A stretch of 5,341 nucleotides of DNA, from positions 1-5,341 of the forward strand of contig CAZQLE010000232.1 of NCBI GenBank assembly GCA_964593905.1, written 5' to 3'. This DNA comes from CAZQLE01 sp964593905 (GTDB taxonomy: Bacteria > Chloroflexota > Anaerolineae > Anaerolineales > Anaerolineaceae). The notes under the pieces are model-generated. The model was not told the origin of the DNA. It made no database searches and worked only from the letters and a program-made list of their open reading frames with translations. A program made the position numbers and the translations under genes. Positions 1 to 5,341 of this stretch are shown here, in pieces. Each line of letters starts with the position of its first letter. Position 1 is the stretch's first letter.

Positions 1-1
1 G

Positions 2-829
2 ATCGGGGTGCTGGCGCTGCGCCGCCGGCTGCCGGCCGTGCTCGAAGTGCACGATCTGCCGACCGGGCGCCTGGGCCCCTGGCTGCTGCGCCGTTTTGCG
101 GCCGGTCCGGGGCGGCGGCGGATGTTAATCATCACCGATGCACTGCGCAGCCGGCTGGTGACGCGCTTTCAGGTGGCGCTTGAGCCGCCGCTGGCGCAGA
201 TCGCCCCCAACGGCGTGGAAGTGGAGCGCTATGCGGGTCTGCCCGATGCCGCCAGTGCGCGGCGGGCGCTGGGGCTGGCCGATAGGCTCACCGCGGTCTA
301 TACTGGTCATTTTTACGCCGGCCGCGGGATGACCCTGCTGGTGGGGCTGGCACAGCGTCTGCCCGAAATTCAGTTCCTGTGGGTGGGCGGGCGCGAACGG
401 GATGTGGCCGAGTGGCGCGACCGTCTGGAACAGATGGGCGTGAACAATGTGGTTCTGACCGGTTTTGTGCCCAACCGCGATCTGCCGCGCTATCAGGCGG
501 CGGGTGATTTTTTGCTCATGCCGTATGAGCGCGCCATCGCAGGCAGCAGCGGCGGTAACTCGGCCGATATTTGCAGCCCGATGAAGATGTTCGATTATCT
601 GGCCGCCGGCCGGGCCATTGTGACCAGCGATTTGCCGGTGCTGCACGAGGTGTTGAACAAACGCAATGCGGTCTTTTGCCCGCCGGAAGATTTGCCGGCC
701 TGGACGGCCGCCCTGCATGTGCTGGCGGCAGATGCGCCGCGCTGTGCCGCGCTGGGCGAACAGGCCAAAAAAGACGCCGCGGCCTATGCCTGGGCAGAAC
801 GCGCCCGCCGGGCGTTGGCCGGGTTATAA
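2..829 (+). CDS. GT-B fold glycosyltransferase, family 4-like (5' end outside window)
   Basis: This is probably a cytoplasmic, nucleotide-sugar-dependent transferase for surface glycan assembly. The reading frame is open to the left edge, so the first visible GTG (8) is unlikely to be the real start; most of the N-terminal Rossmann domain is missing. Counting from that GTG, residues 9-16 (PAVLEVHD) and 42-50 (ITDALRSRL) look like the end of the acceptor domain, and APNGVEVERY (66-75) is the usual GT4 linker before the donor domain. YTGHFYAGRG (98-107), FLWVGG (123-128) and LTGFVPNRDLPRYQAAGDFLLMPY (starting at 150) are typical of the second Rossmann domain. SPMKMFDYLAAG (190-201) stands where the donor-binding EX7E motif lies, with Asp196 in place of the usual second Glu. 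The gene ends in TAA, 21 bases before the next gene. The fold is clear; sugar and acceptor cannot be told. Confidence 0.9.
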   Translation: MGVLALRRRLPAVLEVHDLPTGRLGPWLLRRFAAGPGRRRMLIITDALRSRLVTRFQVALEPPLAQIAPNGVEVERYAGLPDAASARRALGLADRLTAVYTGHFYAGRGMTLLVGLAQRLPEIQFLWVGGRERDVAEWRDRLEQMGVNNVVLTGFVPNRDLPRYQAAGDFLLMPYERAIAGSSGGNSADICSPMKMFDYLAAGRAIVTSDLPVLHEVLNKRNAVFCPPEDLPAWTAALHVLAADAPRCAALGEQAKKDAAAYAWAERARRALAGL

Positions 830-840
830 CTTTATTGATC

Positions 841-845
841 AGGGA
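841..845 (+). promoter_or_regulatory. Ribosome binding site for the membrane protein at 851
   Basis: AGGGA sits five bases before the ATG at 851, in the short gap after the preceding glycosyltransferase gene. It is a partial Shine-Dalgarno match at good spacing and supports the ATG at 851 as the start. Confidence 0.6.
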
Positions 846-850
846 ACTGC

Positions 851-2395
851 ATGACCCTCAAAAACCGTGTTCTCCTCTCTTTGCTCCTTGGCCTGGCGAT
901 CTCGGCCCTGACCGCGCTGTTTAGCCCCGGTGATTTTTTGCCCGGTTGGTTGGGCGCGGGTGCAATGGCCTTGCCGGGTGTCTTTTTGCTGTTGACGGCC
1001 TGGCAGTGGGCGGGCGGCGGGCGCAGACTGGGCTGGATGATGGCGCTGGCGCTGCTGCTGCGCCTGGGCGGCGGCCTGGCAGCCAATTTGCTTTTGCCTG
1101 TGTATGGCCACCCCGACAGTGATGTGGAAAAAGCCGGCTATCTGTTTTTGGATGCCTACCGGCGCGATCAGGAAGCGTGGCCTATTTCGCGCGATGTGCG
1201 TGAATCGATCCCGGCCATGTTTACCCGCCGTCTGGATACCGACCAGTATGGCGGCATTCTGGCCGTCAGCGCTGCCGTCTACCGCTACCTCACCCCCGAT
1301 GCGCGCCGTATCTCGCTGGTGATTCTGCTGGGGGGCATGGTTTACGCTCTGGGGTTGGCTTTCTTTTATGCCGGCATCCAACAGCGCTGGGGGCCGCGTA
1401 CGGCGCTGACCGCCGGGTGGATTCTGGCGCTGTATCCGGATGCGATCTTTTTTAGCAGTTCGGTCATGCGCGAACCCTTCCTGATCGGTTTGCTGGGCAT
1501 TGCCCTGTGGGGCGTGCTAACCTGGAAGCACCATCGCTGGCTGTCTTCCATTGCGGCGGTGTTCAGCCTGGCAGCCATGGTGCAGTTTTCAGACCTGGCG
1601 GCCGCCGGCAGTTTTGGGCTGCTGGCTGTGCTCTTTTGGCTGGAGGAGCTGGCCCCCCGTTCAAAGGTCTGGCGCTACGCCGGGCTGGCGGCCATTCTGC
1701 TGGGGGTGGTGGTTGCGGGGCGCTGGTTTAGCGTGTGGCTGAATGAGGTGGCCCGCCTGGACCTGACGCTGACCGAGGCCGGTTCGGGCCGGGTGCAGCT
1801 TGCGTTGGAAGAAATTGGCGCCCAGTGGCGTGTACCTTTCCTGACCGTATACGGGCTGGCCCAGCCGGTGTTGCCGGCGGCGATTGCCGCGCCGAGCACG
1901 CCGCTGTGGAAGTTTGTGGCCGTCTTCCGCGCGGTGGGCTGGTATGCCCTGGCGCCGCTGCTGGTGTATGCCATGTATGCCTCGTTCAGGGCGCAGCCGC
2001 GTCATGACCGCGGGGTGCTGCTGGTGCTGTCGGCGGCGGTGCTAGTCTGGCTGGTGGTATCTTCGCTGCGGGCGGGCGGTGATCAGTGGGATAACCCGCG
2101 CTACCGCACCCTGCTGCTGCCTTTTATGGCATTGCTGGCGGGCTGGGGGCTGGCCTGGGCGCGCGAAAAACGCGATGCCTGGCTGGCGCGCTGGCTGCTG
2201 GTGGAGGTCATCTTTGTCGGCTTTTTCACCCAGTGGTATGTCAGCCGTTATTTCCAGATCGTCAAACGTCTGCCGTTTTGGGAGATGGTGGTGCGCATTC
2301 TGGTGTTGAGTGGGCTGGTGCTGGCCAGCGGCTGGCTGTGGGAGCTGTGGAAGCGCTGGCGCGCCCGCGCGGCAGGCCCGCACAGGCCCTCATGA
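851..2395 (+). CDS. Polytopic membrane protein, probable GT-C-like glycosyltransferase
   Basis: The 514-residue protein is hydrophobic nearly throughout, with roughly 11-13 possible membrane helices (for example about 7-24, 33-52, 59-82, 153-175, 275-292, 385-405, 418-436 and 478-498). Features recalling GT-C (GT39/ArnT-like) enzymes are an acidic loop after the early helices (HPDSDVE 87-93, FLDAYRRD 99-106, TDQYGG 130-135), a YPD..FFSSSVMREP segment (195-209), and NPRYRTLLLPF (415-425) opening a late helix, a pattern common in these proteins. Such enzymes move a sugar from a polyprenyl-phosphate carrier on the outer face of the membrane. Two helices appear to precede the usual first catalytic helix, so this is not a standard GT39 layout. 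ATG 851 is supported by AGGGA five bases upstream. It lies among glycosyltransferases, 21 bases after the first. It could instead be a polymerase or another uncharacterised glycan membrane protein; the GT-C call is moderate. Confidence 0.85.
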   Translation: MTLKNRVLLSLLLGLAISALTALFSPGDFLPGWLGAGAMALPGVFLLLTAWQWAGGGRRLGWMMALALLLRLGGGLAANLLLPVYGHPDSDVEKAGYLFLDAYRRDQEAWPISRDVRESIPAMFTRRLDTDQYGGILAVSAAVYRYLTPDARRISLVILLGGMVYALGLAFFYAGIQQRWGPRTALTAGWILALYPDAIFFSSSVMREPFLIGLLGIALWGVLTWKHHRWLSSIAAVFSLAAMVQFSDLAAAGSFGLLAVLFWLEELAPRSKVWRYAGLAAILLGVVVAGRWFSVWLNEVARLDLTLTEAGSGRVQLALEEIGAQWRVPFLTVYGLAQPVLPAAIAAPSTPLWKFVAVFRAVGWYALAPLLVYAMYASFRAQPRHDRGVLLVLSAAVLVWLVVSSLRAGGDQWDNPRYRTLLLPFMALLAGWGLAWAREKRDAWLARWLLVEVIFVGFFTQWYVSRYFQIVKRLPFWEMVVRILVLSGLVLASGWLWELWKRWRARAAGPHRPS

Positions 2396-2401
2396 TATAA
2401 T
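2393..2401 (+). promoter_or_regulatory. Extended -10 promoter element for genes from 2457 onward
   Basis: TGATATAAT is an exact match to the TGnTATAAT extended -10 consensus of housekeeping sigma factors. Its TG lies inside the TGA stop codon of the upstream membrane protein gene. No TTGACA-like -35 box is visible about 17 bases upstream, in a GC-rich stretch, but extended -10 promoters often manage without one. Transcription would begin near 2407-2409, giving a leader of about 50 bases before the GTG at 2457. The AT-rich island stands out strongly from its surroundings. No experimental support is available. Confidence 0.5.
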
Positions 2402-2410
2402 GAAACCGGT

Positions 2411-2427
2411 CTGCCCACCCGGGGCAG
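2411..2427 (+). other. GC hairpin in the leader of the gene at 2457
   Basis: CTGCCC (2411-2416) and GGGCAG (2422-2427) form a perfect six-base-pair stem with the five-base loop ACCCG. It begins only a few bases after the transcription start expected from the -10 box at 2396-2401, so it would sit at the very 5' end of that mRNA, where hairpins can protect messages from decay. No run of T follows, so it does not look like an intrinsic terminator. A stem this short can also arise by chance in GC-rich DNA. Confidence 0.35.
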
Positions 2428-2456
2428 CCGCATCTCATAGCGGGAATAGTCTCCCT

Positions 2457-4337
2457 GTGAAATCAGATTTTCTCCATTCTCTGAAGACTTTCATCACAGC
2501 GCGCCCGTGGCTGGCCGAGATTTTTGCGCTGTTATCTGCGGCGGCCGCCCTGGCGCAGTCTTTTCGCTTTGCGCACGCCATGGATGTCACCATGGATGAG
2601 GGCACTTACCTGTTCAAGGGGCTGCTTTTCTGGCAGGGCGTGTATCAGCCCTTTCAAGATTACGGCCCCCTGACCAACAAGAACCCGCTGGCGTTTTTCA
2701 TCCCCGGTCTTTCACAGGTCATTTTTGAACCCGGTCTGCGCTCGGGACGATATTTTTCCATTTTTGTCACCCTGTTGATGCTGGTCGGGTTATGGCTGGT
2801 CACCCGCCGTCTGGCCGGGCGCGGGTGGGCGGCCGGGGTGGTTGCGGCGCTGGCTGTTAACCCGGCAGCGCTCATGTATTACAGCGCGGCCATTTCACAG
2901 GGGATCACTGCGGCGCTGGTGGTGTGGAGCCTGGTGTTTGCCCTGGGGCGCGACCGTCCGGTCTGGGAGCTGGCTCTGGGAGTGACGCTGGCCGCAGCGG
3001 CAGTGCTGACCCGGCAGAATATGCTGCCCTATCTGGGGCTGGTGGTGTTGTATGTGTTGTGGGAGAACGGCTGGCAGCGCGGCGGCAGCGCGGCGTTGAT
3101 TGGGCTGGGGGTGTTTGTCGCTGCCAACCTGCTTTACTGGCCGAAAATTTATCAGGTCATCTGGGCCCCGCTGCTGCCCGGTTTTGTCGACCGTCTGCTC
3201 AATATCCCGGCCGGTGTGGGGATGGGCGGTAAGGCTCTGGCGGTTGAATCTTTTAACTGGAGTTCCAAATTGTTCTCCTTCTGGGAGGGCATGCGCTATA
3301 ACTTTTTGCCCCTGTTTGGCGGCCTGACGGCTTTGCTGCTCTGGCAGCGCCGCAGCCGCTGGGTGAAGCCGGAGCTTTTTCGCGCGGGGGTCTTTCTGGC
3401 GGCTGCGCTGCTCAGCCTGACCGCGCTGCACATCTACGGCGCGCTGGGGCAGGATTACTGCATCTATTGTTTTGCCGGTTATCTGACCTTTTTCAGCCCG
3501 CTTGGGCTGGTGCTGCTGGCGGTTACGGCCCACTCGTGGGTGCGCCGTCCGGGGGTTATTCGCAGCGGGGTGATTATTCTGACTGTGCTGGTCTGGCTGG
3601 CCGGGTTGGGGTTTAGCGCCTATCGCGAAATCGCCAAACCGATCCTCACCCTGCCCGTGCCGCGCGTGCGCAATATGCGCATCCTGCCGGGTGAAACCGA
3701 GTTGTGGCGCATGTTGGCCAACAAATTTGGCTGGGCCTATGATTTTTTGGAGCGCATGTTGCCTGCCGCCGCCGGAGTGGTGATTGGCGTACTGCTGCTG
3801 GTGCTGGTTGGGCTGGCGCTGCGCCGCCGCTCTGCACAGACCGGGGTCGGCTTTGCTTTATTGTGTCTGCTGCTGGTTTTGGGGTTTGTGTTGGGGCCAA
3901 CGCCGGTGTTGGGCAGCGGCAAGGCGGTGGATTTGTGCCCGGGGGATGTGATTGCTGACCATGAAATGGTTGGCGCGCAGCTTCGCGCAGCGGTGCCGGC
4001 CGGGTCGCTGGTCTTCTGGTACAATGATGTTTCGCCGCTGCCGTTATTGTATGTCCCCGGGGTGCGCATTTTTCCGCCCCAGCTCAATCACGGTTTCAAC
4101 CGCGTGGAAGGCGGCAACCCCGACCTTGTTTATCGCCAGGGCTACTGGAATGAAGCGCTGTTTGAACAGTGGGCGGGCGAGGCGGATGTTTTGCTGGTGG
4201 CCGATGCCTATGCCCGGCCTTTTTCAGATGCACTATATGCCCGTTTCTCGGGGCAGGTTGATGAGCTGGATACCACCGCTGCGGTGACCCAGTGCCGGCC
4301 AAAATCACTCATTCATATTTACCGGAGAATTCCATGA
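2457..4337 (+). CDS. GT39/PMT-type GT-C glycosyltransferase, membrane bound
   Basis: Predicted role: transfer of a sugar from a polyprenyl-phosphate donor to a glycan, lipid or protein on the outer face of the membrane. From the GTG, the product is 626 residues. A first helix (about 20-38) is followed by MDVTMDEGTYLFKG (42-55), where the acidic pair Asp47-Glu48 matches the catalytic DE of the first outer loop in GT39-type enzymes. The following loop, with WQGVYQPFQDYGPLTNKNP (59-77), is the usual 'G..py.D...pP' element. About ten more helices run to residue ~485. The last ~130 residues are largely polar; FWYNDVSPLPLLYVPG (from 520) resembles the outward C-terminal domain of this family. The frame is open back to 2310, inside the previous gene. 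I chose GTG 2457 because ATG 2400 lies within the TATAAT box and has no Shine-Dalgarno, while GTG gives MKSDF and leaves a 61-base leader with a weak GGGA at 2442. Its stop overlaps the next start as ATGA. Start moderately sure, family sure. Confidence 0.9.
   Translation: MKSDFLHSLKTFITARPWLAEIFALLSAAAALAQSFRFAHAMDVTMDEGTYLFKGLLFWQGVYQPFQDYGPLTNKNPLAFFIPGLSQVIFEPGLRSGRYFSIFVTLLMLVGLWLVTRRLAGRGWAAGVVAALAVNPAALMYYSAAISQGITAALVVWSLVFALGRDRPVWELALGVTLAAAAVLTRQNMLPYLGLVVLYVLWENGWQRGGSAALIGLGVFVAANLLYWPKIYQVIWAPLLPGFVDRLLNIPAGVGMGGKALAVESFNWSSKLFSFWEGMRYNFLPLFGGLTALLLWQRRSRWVKPELFRAGVFLAAALLSLTALHIYGALGQDYCIYCFAGYLTFFSPLGLVLLAVTAHSWVRRPGVIRSGVIILTVLVWLAGLGFSAYREIAKPILTLPVPRVRNMRILPGETELWRMLANKFGWAYDFLERMLPAAAGVVIGVLLLVLVGLALRRRSAQTGVGFALLCLLLVLGFVLGPTPVLGSGKAVDLCPGDVIADHEMVGAQLRAAVPAGSLVFWYNDVSPLPLLYVPGVRIFPPQLNHGFNRVEGGNPDLVYRQGYWNEALFEQWAGEADVLLVADAYARPFSDALYARFSGQVDELDTTAAVTQCRPKSLIHIYRRIP
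4324..4327 (+). promoter_or_regulatory. Ribosome binding site that fixes the GT2 gene start at 4334
   Basis: GGAG, six bases before ATG 4334, is a good Shine-Dalgarno inside the last codons of the upstream gene. It decides against the in-frame ATG at 4292, which would add 14 residues ahead of the MILSVVIPVYNE start typical of GT2 enzymes. Confidence 0.75.
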
Positions 4338-5314
4338 TCCTTTCGGTCGTCATCCCGGTCTACAACGAACATGACAACTTACCGCTCTTATATGATGCCG
4401 TTTGCGCGGCCTTAAAAGACATTGCCTACGACTGGGAGATGATCCTGGTGGATGATGGCAGCAAGGACGGCAGCTTTGATGTGCTGCGCGAACTGGCACA
4501 GAAAGACCCTGCGCGCGTGCGTGTGGTGGGTCTGCGCCGCAATTTTGGTCAGACGGCCGCCATTGCCGCCGGGATCGATCATGCCCGCGGCGATATCATT
4601 GTGCTGATGGATGCAGATTTGCAAAATGACCCCATCGACATCCCGCGCATGTTGGAGCAAATTGAGGCGGGGTATGATGTGGTCAGCGGTTGGCGGGTTA
4701 AGCGGCAAGATGCTTTCATCACCCGCACCCTGCCATCGCGCATGGCCAACGGGCTGATCTCGTGGGTGACGGGTGTGCATTTGCACGATTACGGCTGCAC
4801 CCTCAAGGCCTACCGCCGCGAGGTGATCACCGGTTTTCGCCTGTATGGTGAAATGCACCGCTTTATCCCGGTCTATGCCAGCTCGGTGGGCGCGCGCATC
4901 ATGGAAATGAAGGTCAACCATCATCCGCGCCGCTTTGGCAAGGCGAAATACGGGTTGGAACGCACCATGAAGGTGGTGCTCGACCTGTTCACCGTGAAAT
5001 TTCTCAACCAGTATGCCAACAAACCGATCTATCTCTTCGGCGGAGCCGGGATGATTTTAATGTTGATCAGTTCGGCGCTGCTGCTCTATCTGTTCATCCG
5101 GCGGGTGTTCTTTGGCATCTCTGTGCTGGCTTCGCCGTTTTTCCAGATGAGCACGATGATCTTCATCCTCGGCTTCCAGTCCATTTTGATGGGGCTGATC
5201 GCCGAACTGCTGGCGCGCACCTACCACGAATCGCAGGGCAAGCCGACCTATACGGTGCGCGAGACCTTCAATATTTCTGAAAAAGAACCCGAACGTACGG
5301 CTGAACCGGCCTGA
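4334..5314 (+). CDS. Polyprenyl-phosphate glycosyltransferase, DPM1/GtrB/ArnC-type GT2
   Basis: The enzyme is expected to move a sugar from a nucleotide donor to polyprenyl (undecaprenyl) phosphate at the cytoplasmic face of the membrane, making the lipid-linked sugar used by GT-C enzymes. The 326-residue protein has the full GT2 GT-A domain: SVVIPVYNEHDN (4-15), ILVDDGSKDGS (37-47) with nucleotide-binding Asp40-Asp41, RRNFGQTAAIAAGIDHARGD (68-87), and the metal-binding DAD at 93-95 within MDADLQNDP. DYGCTLKAYRRE (152-163), GEMHRFIPVYA (172-182) and HHPRRFGKAKYG (196-207) match the DPM1-like acceptor-side motifs. Two helices follow (about 233-256 and 272-295) and then a short polar tail, as in GtrB-like proteins. 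All expected catalytic residues are present and the length is normal. The start overlaps the upstream GT-C stop as ATGA, so translation is probably coupled. The sugar (glucose, mannose, GlcNAc or other) cannot be read from the sequence. Confidence 0.95.
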   Translation: MILSVVIPVYNEHDNLPLLYDAVCAALKDIAYDWEMILVDDGSKDGSFDVLRELAQKDPARVRVVGLRRNFGQTAAIAAGIDHARGDIIVLMDADLQNDPIDIPRMLEQIEAGYDVVSGWRVKRQDAFITRTLPSRMANGLISWVTGVHLHDYGCTLKAYRREVITGFRLYGEMHRFIPVYASSVGARIMEMKVNHHPRRFGKAKYGLERTMKVVLDLFTVKFLNQYANKPIYLFGGAGMILMLISSALLLYLFIRRVFFGISVLASPFFQMSTMIFILGFQSILMGLIAELLARTYHESQGKPTYTVRETFNISEKEPERTAEPA

Positions 5315-5315
5315 G

Positions 5316-5341
5316 ATGCGTATTCTGGTCCTGATCCACGA
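5316..5341 (+). CDS. Start of a further gene, possibly a GT4 glycosyltransferase (3' end outside window)
   Basis: ATG 5316 lies one base after the TGA of the GT2 gene, in operon-like spacing. Only eight complete codons are visible, giving MRILVLIH, and the next codon begins GA (Asp or Glu). A short hydrophobic beta strand starting 'MRILxLxxE' is the usual opening of GT-B family 4 glycosyltransferases, so another glycan enzyme is plausible. No clear Shine-Dalgarno is seen, so translation may depend on termination of the upstream gene. Too little is visible for a firm functional call. Confidence 0.6.

Noticed and set aside
125..718. 197-codon open frame on the minus strand inside the first glycosyltransferase
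   Set aside because: It lies wholly opposite a clear GT4 coding region. Its composition (rich in Gln, His, Arg and Ala) is that of an antisense shadow in GC-rich DNA, with no recognisable domain.
825..830. TATAAC at the end of the first gene as a possible -10 box for the gene at 851
   Set aside because: It has no -35 partner and no TGn extension, and would leave a leader of only about 14 bases. It is better explained as the TTA TAA end of the coding region, with read-through transcription.
2411..2450. Intrinsic terminator between the two membrane protein genes
   Set aside because: The hairpin at 2411-2427 has only six pairs and no T-run after it, so it does not meet the usual form of a terminator.
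2310..2456. Longer form of the second GT-C gene starting at ATG 2310 or ATG 2400
   Set aside because: The 2310 start would overlap the previous gene by 86 bases and encode a Cys/Gly/Ala-rich stretch that looks like an out-of-frame reading. ATG 2400 lies inside the TATAAT box and lacks a ribosome binding site.
2895..3533. 212-codon open frame on the minus strand inside the GT39-like gene
   Set aside because: It is antisense to a well-supported membrane protein, has low-complexity Gln/Arg/His content and no recognisable motif.
4292..4333. Longer start of the GT2 gene at ATG 4292
   Set aside because: The GT2 fold begins directly at MILSVVIPVYNE, and a good GGAG lies six bases before ATG 4334. 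The extra 14 residues have no family support.
4412..4924. 170-codon open frame on the minus strand inside the GT2 gene
   Set aside because: It mirrors the conserved GT2 domain on the other strand and has no motif of its own.

Overview
The window is a GC-rich stretch of bacterial DNA packed with genes on the + strand. It holds five consecutive genes, the first and last cut by the window edges, and every one that can be judged looks like part of a surface-polysaccharide or glycan assembly cluster. No RNA gene, mobile element, CRISPR array or long repeat was seen, and no gap between genes exceeds about 60 bases. Codon style, the look of the second gene's protein and a strong TATAAT box suggest an uncultured Chloroflexota (Anaerolineae-like) genome. 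That placement is an impression from reading, not a database result.

Layout: (1) 2-829 is the 3' part of a GT-B, family-4-like glycosyltransferase. (2) 851-2395 is a 514-residue polytopic membrane protein that resembles GT-C glycosyltransferases but has an unusual N-terminus. (3) 2457-4337 (GTG start preferred) is a second large membrane protein, a clearer GT39/PMT-type GT-C enzyme with a C-terminal non-membrane domain. (4) 4334-5314 is a polyprenyl-phosphate glycosyltransferase of the DPM1/GtrB/ArnC type, with an N-terminal GT2 domain and two membrane helices. It overlaps gene 3 by the four bases ATGA. (5) 5316-5341 is the first eight codons of another gene, whose start MRILVLIH suits the N-terminus of a GT4 enzyme.

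How they may work together (inference from family knowledge): the GT2 enzyme would load a sugar onto polyprenyl phosphate on the cytoplasmic face. After flipping, one or both GT-C proteins would move the sugar from the lipid carrier to a glycan, lipid or protein outside the membrane. The GT4 enzymes would build a glycan from nucleotide sugars in the cytoplasm. The tight ATGA coupling of genes 3 and 4 makes that pair the most likely donor-maker and donor-user.

Regulation: the genes are spaced like one operon (gaps of 21, 61, -4 and 1 bases). The 61-base gap before gene 3 carries an exact extended -10 box, TGATATAAT, that overlaps the stop codon of gene 2, followed by a GC hairpin. This suggests an internal promoter for genes 3 onward. 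No factor-independent terminator was found.
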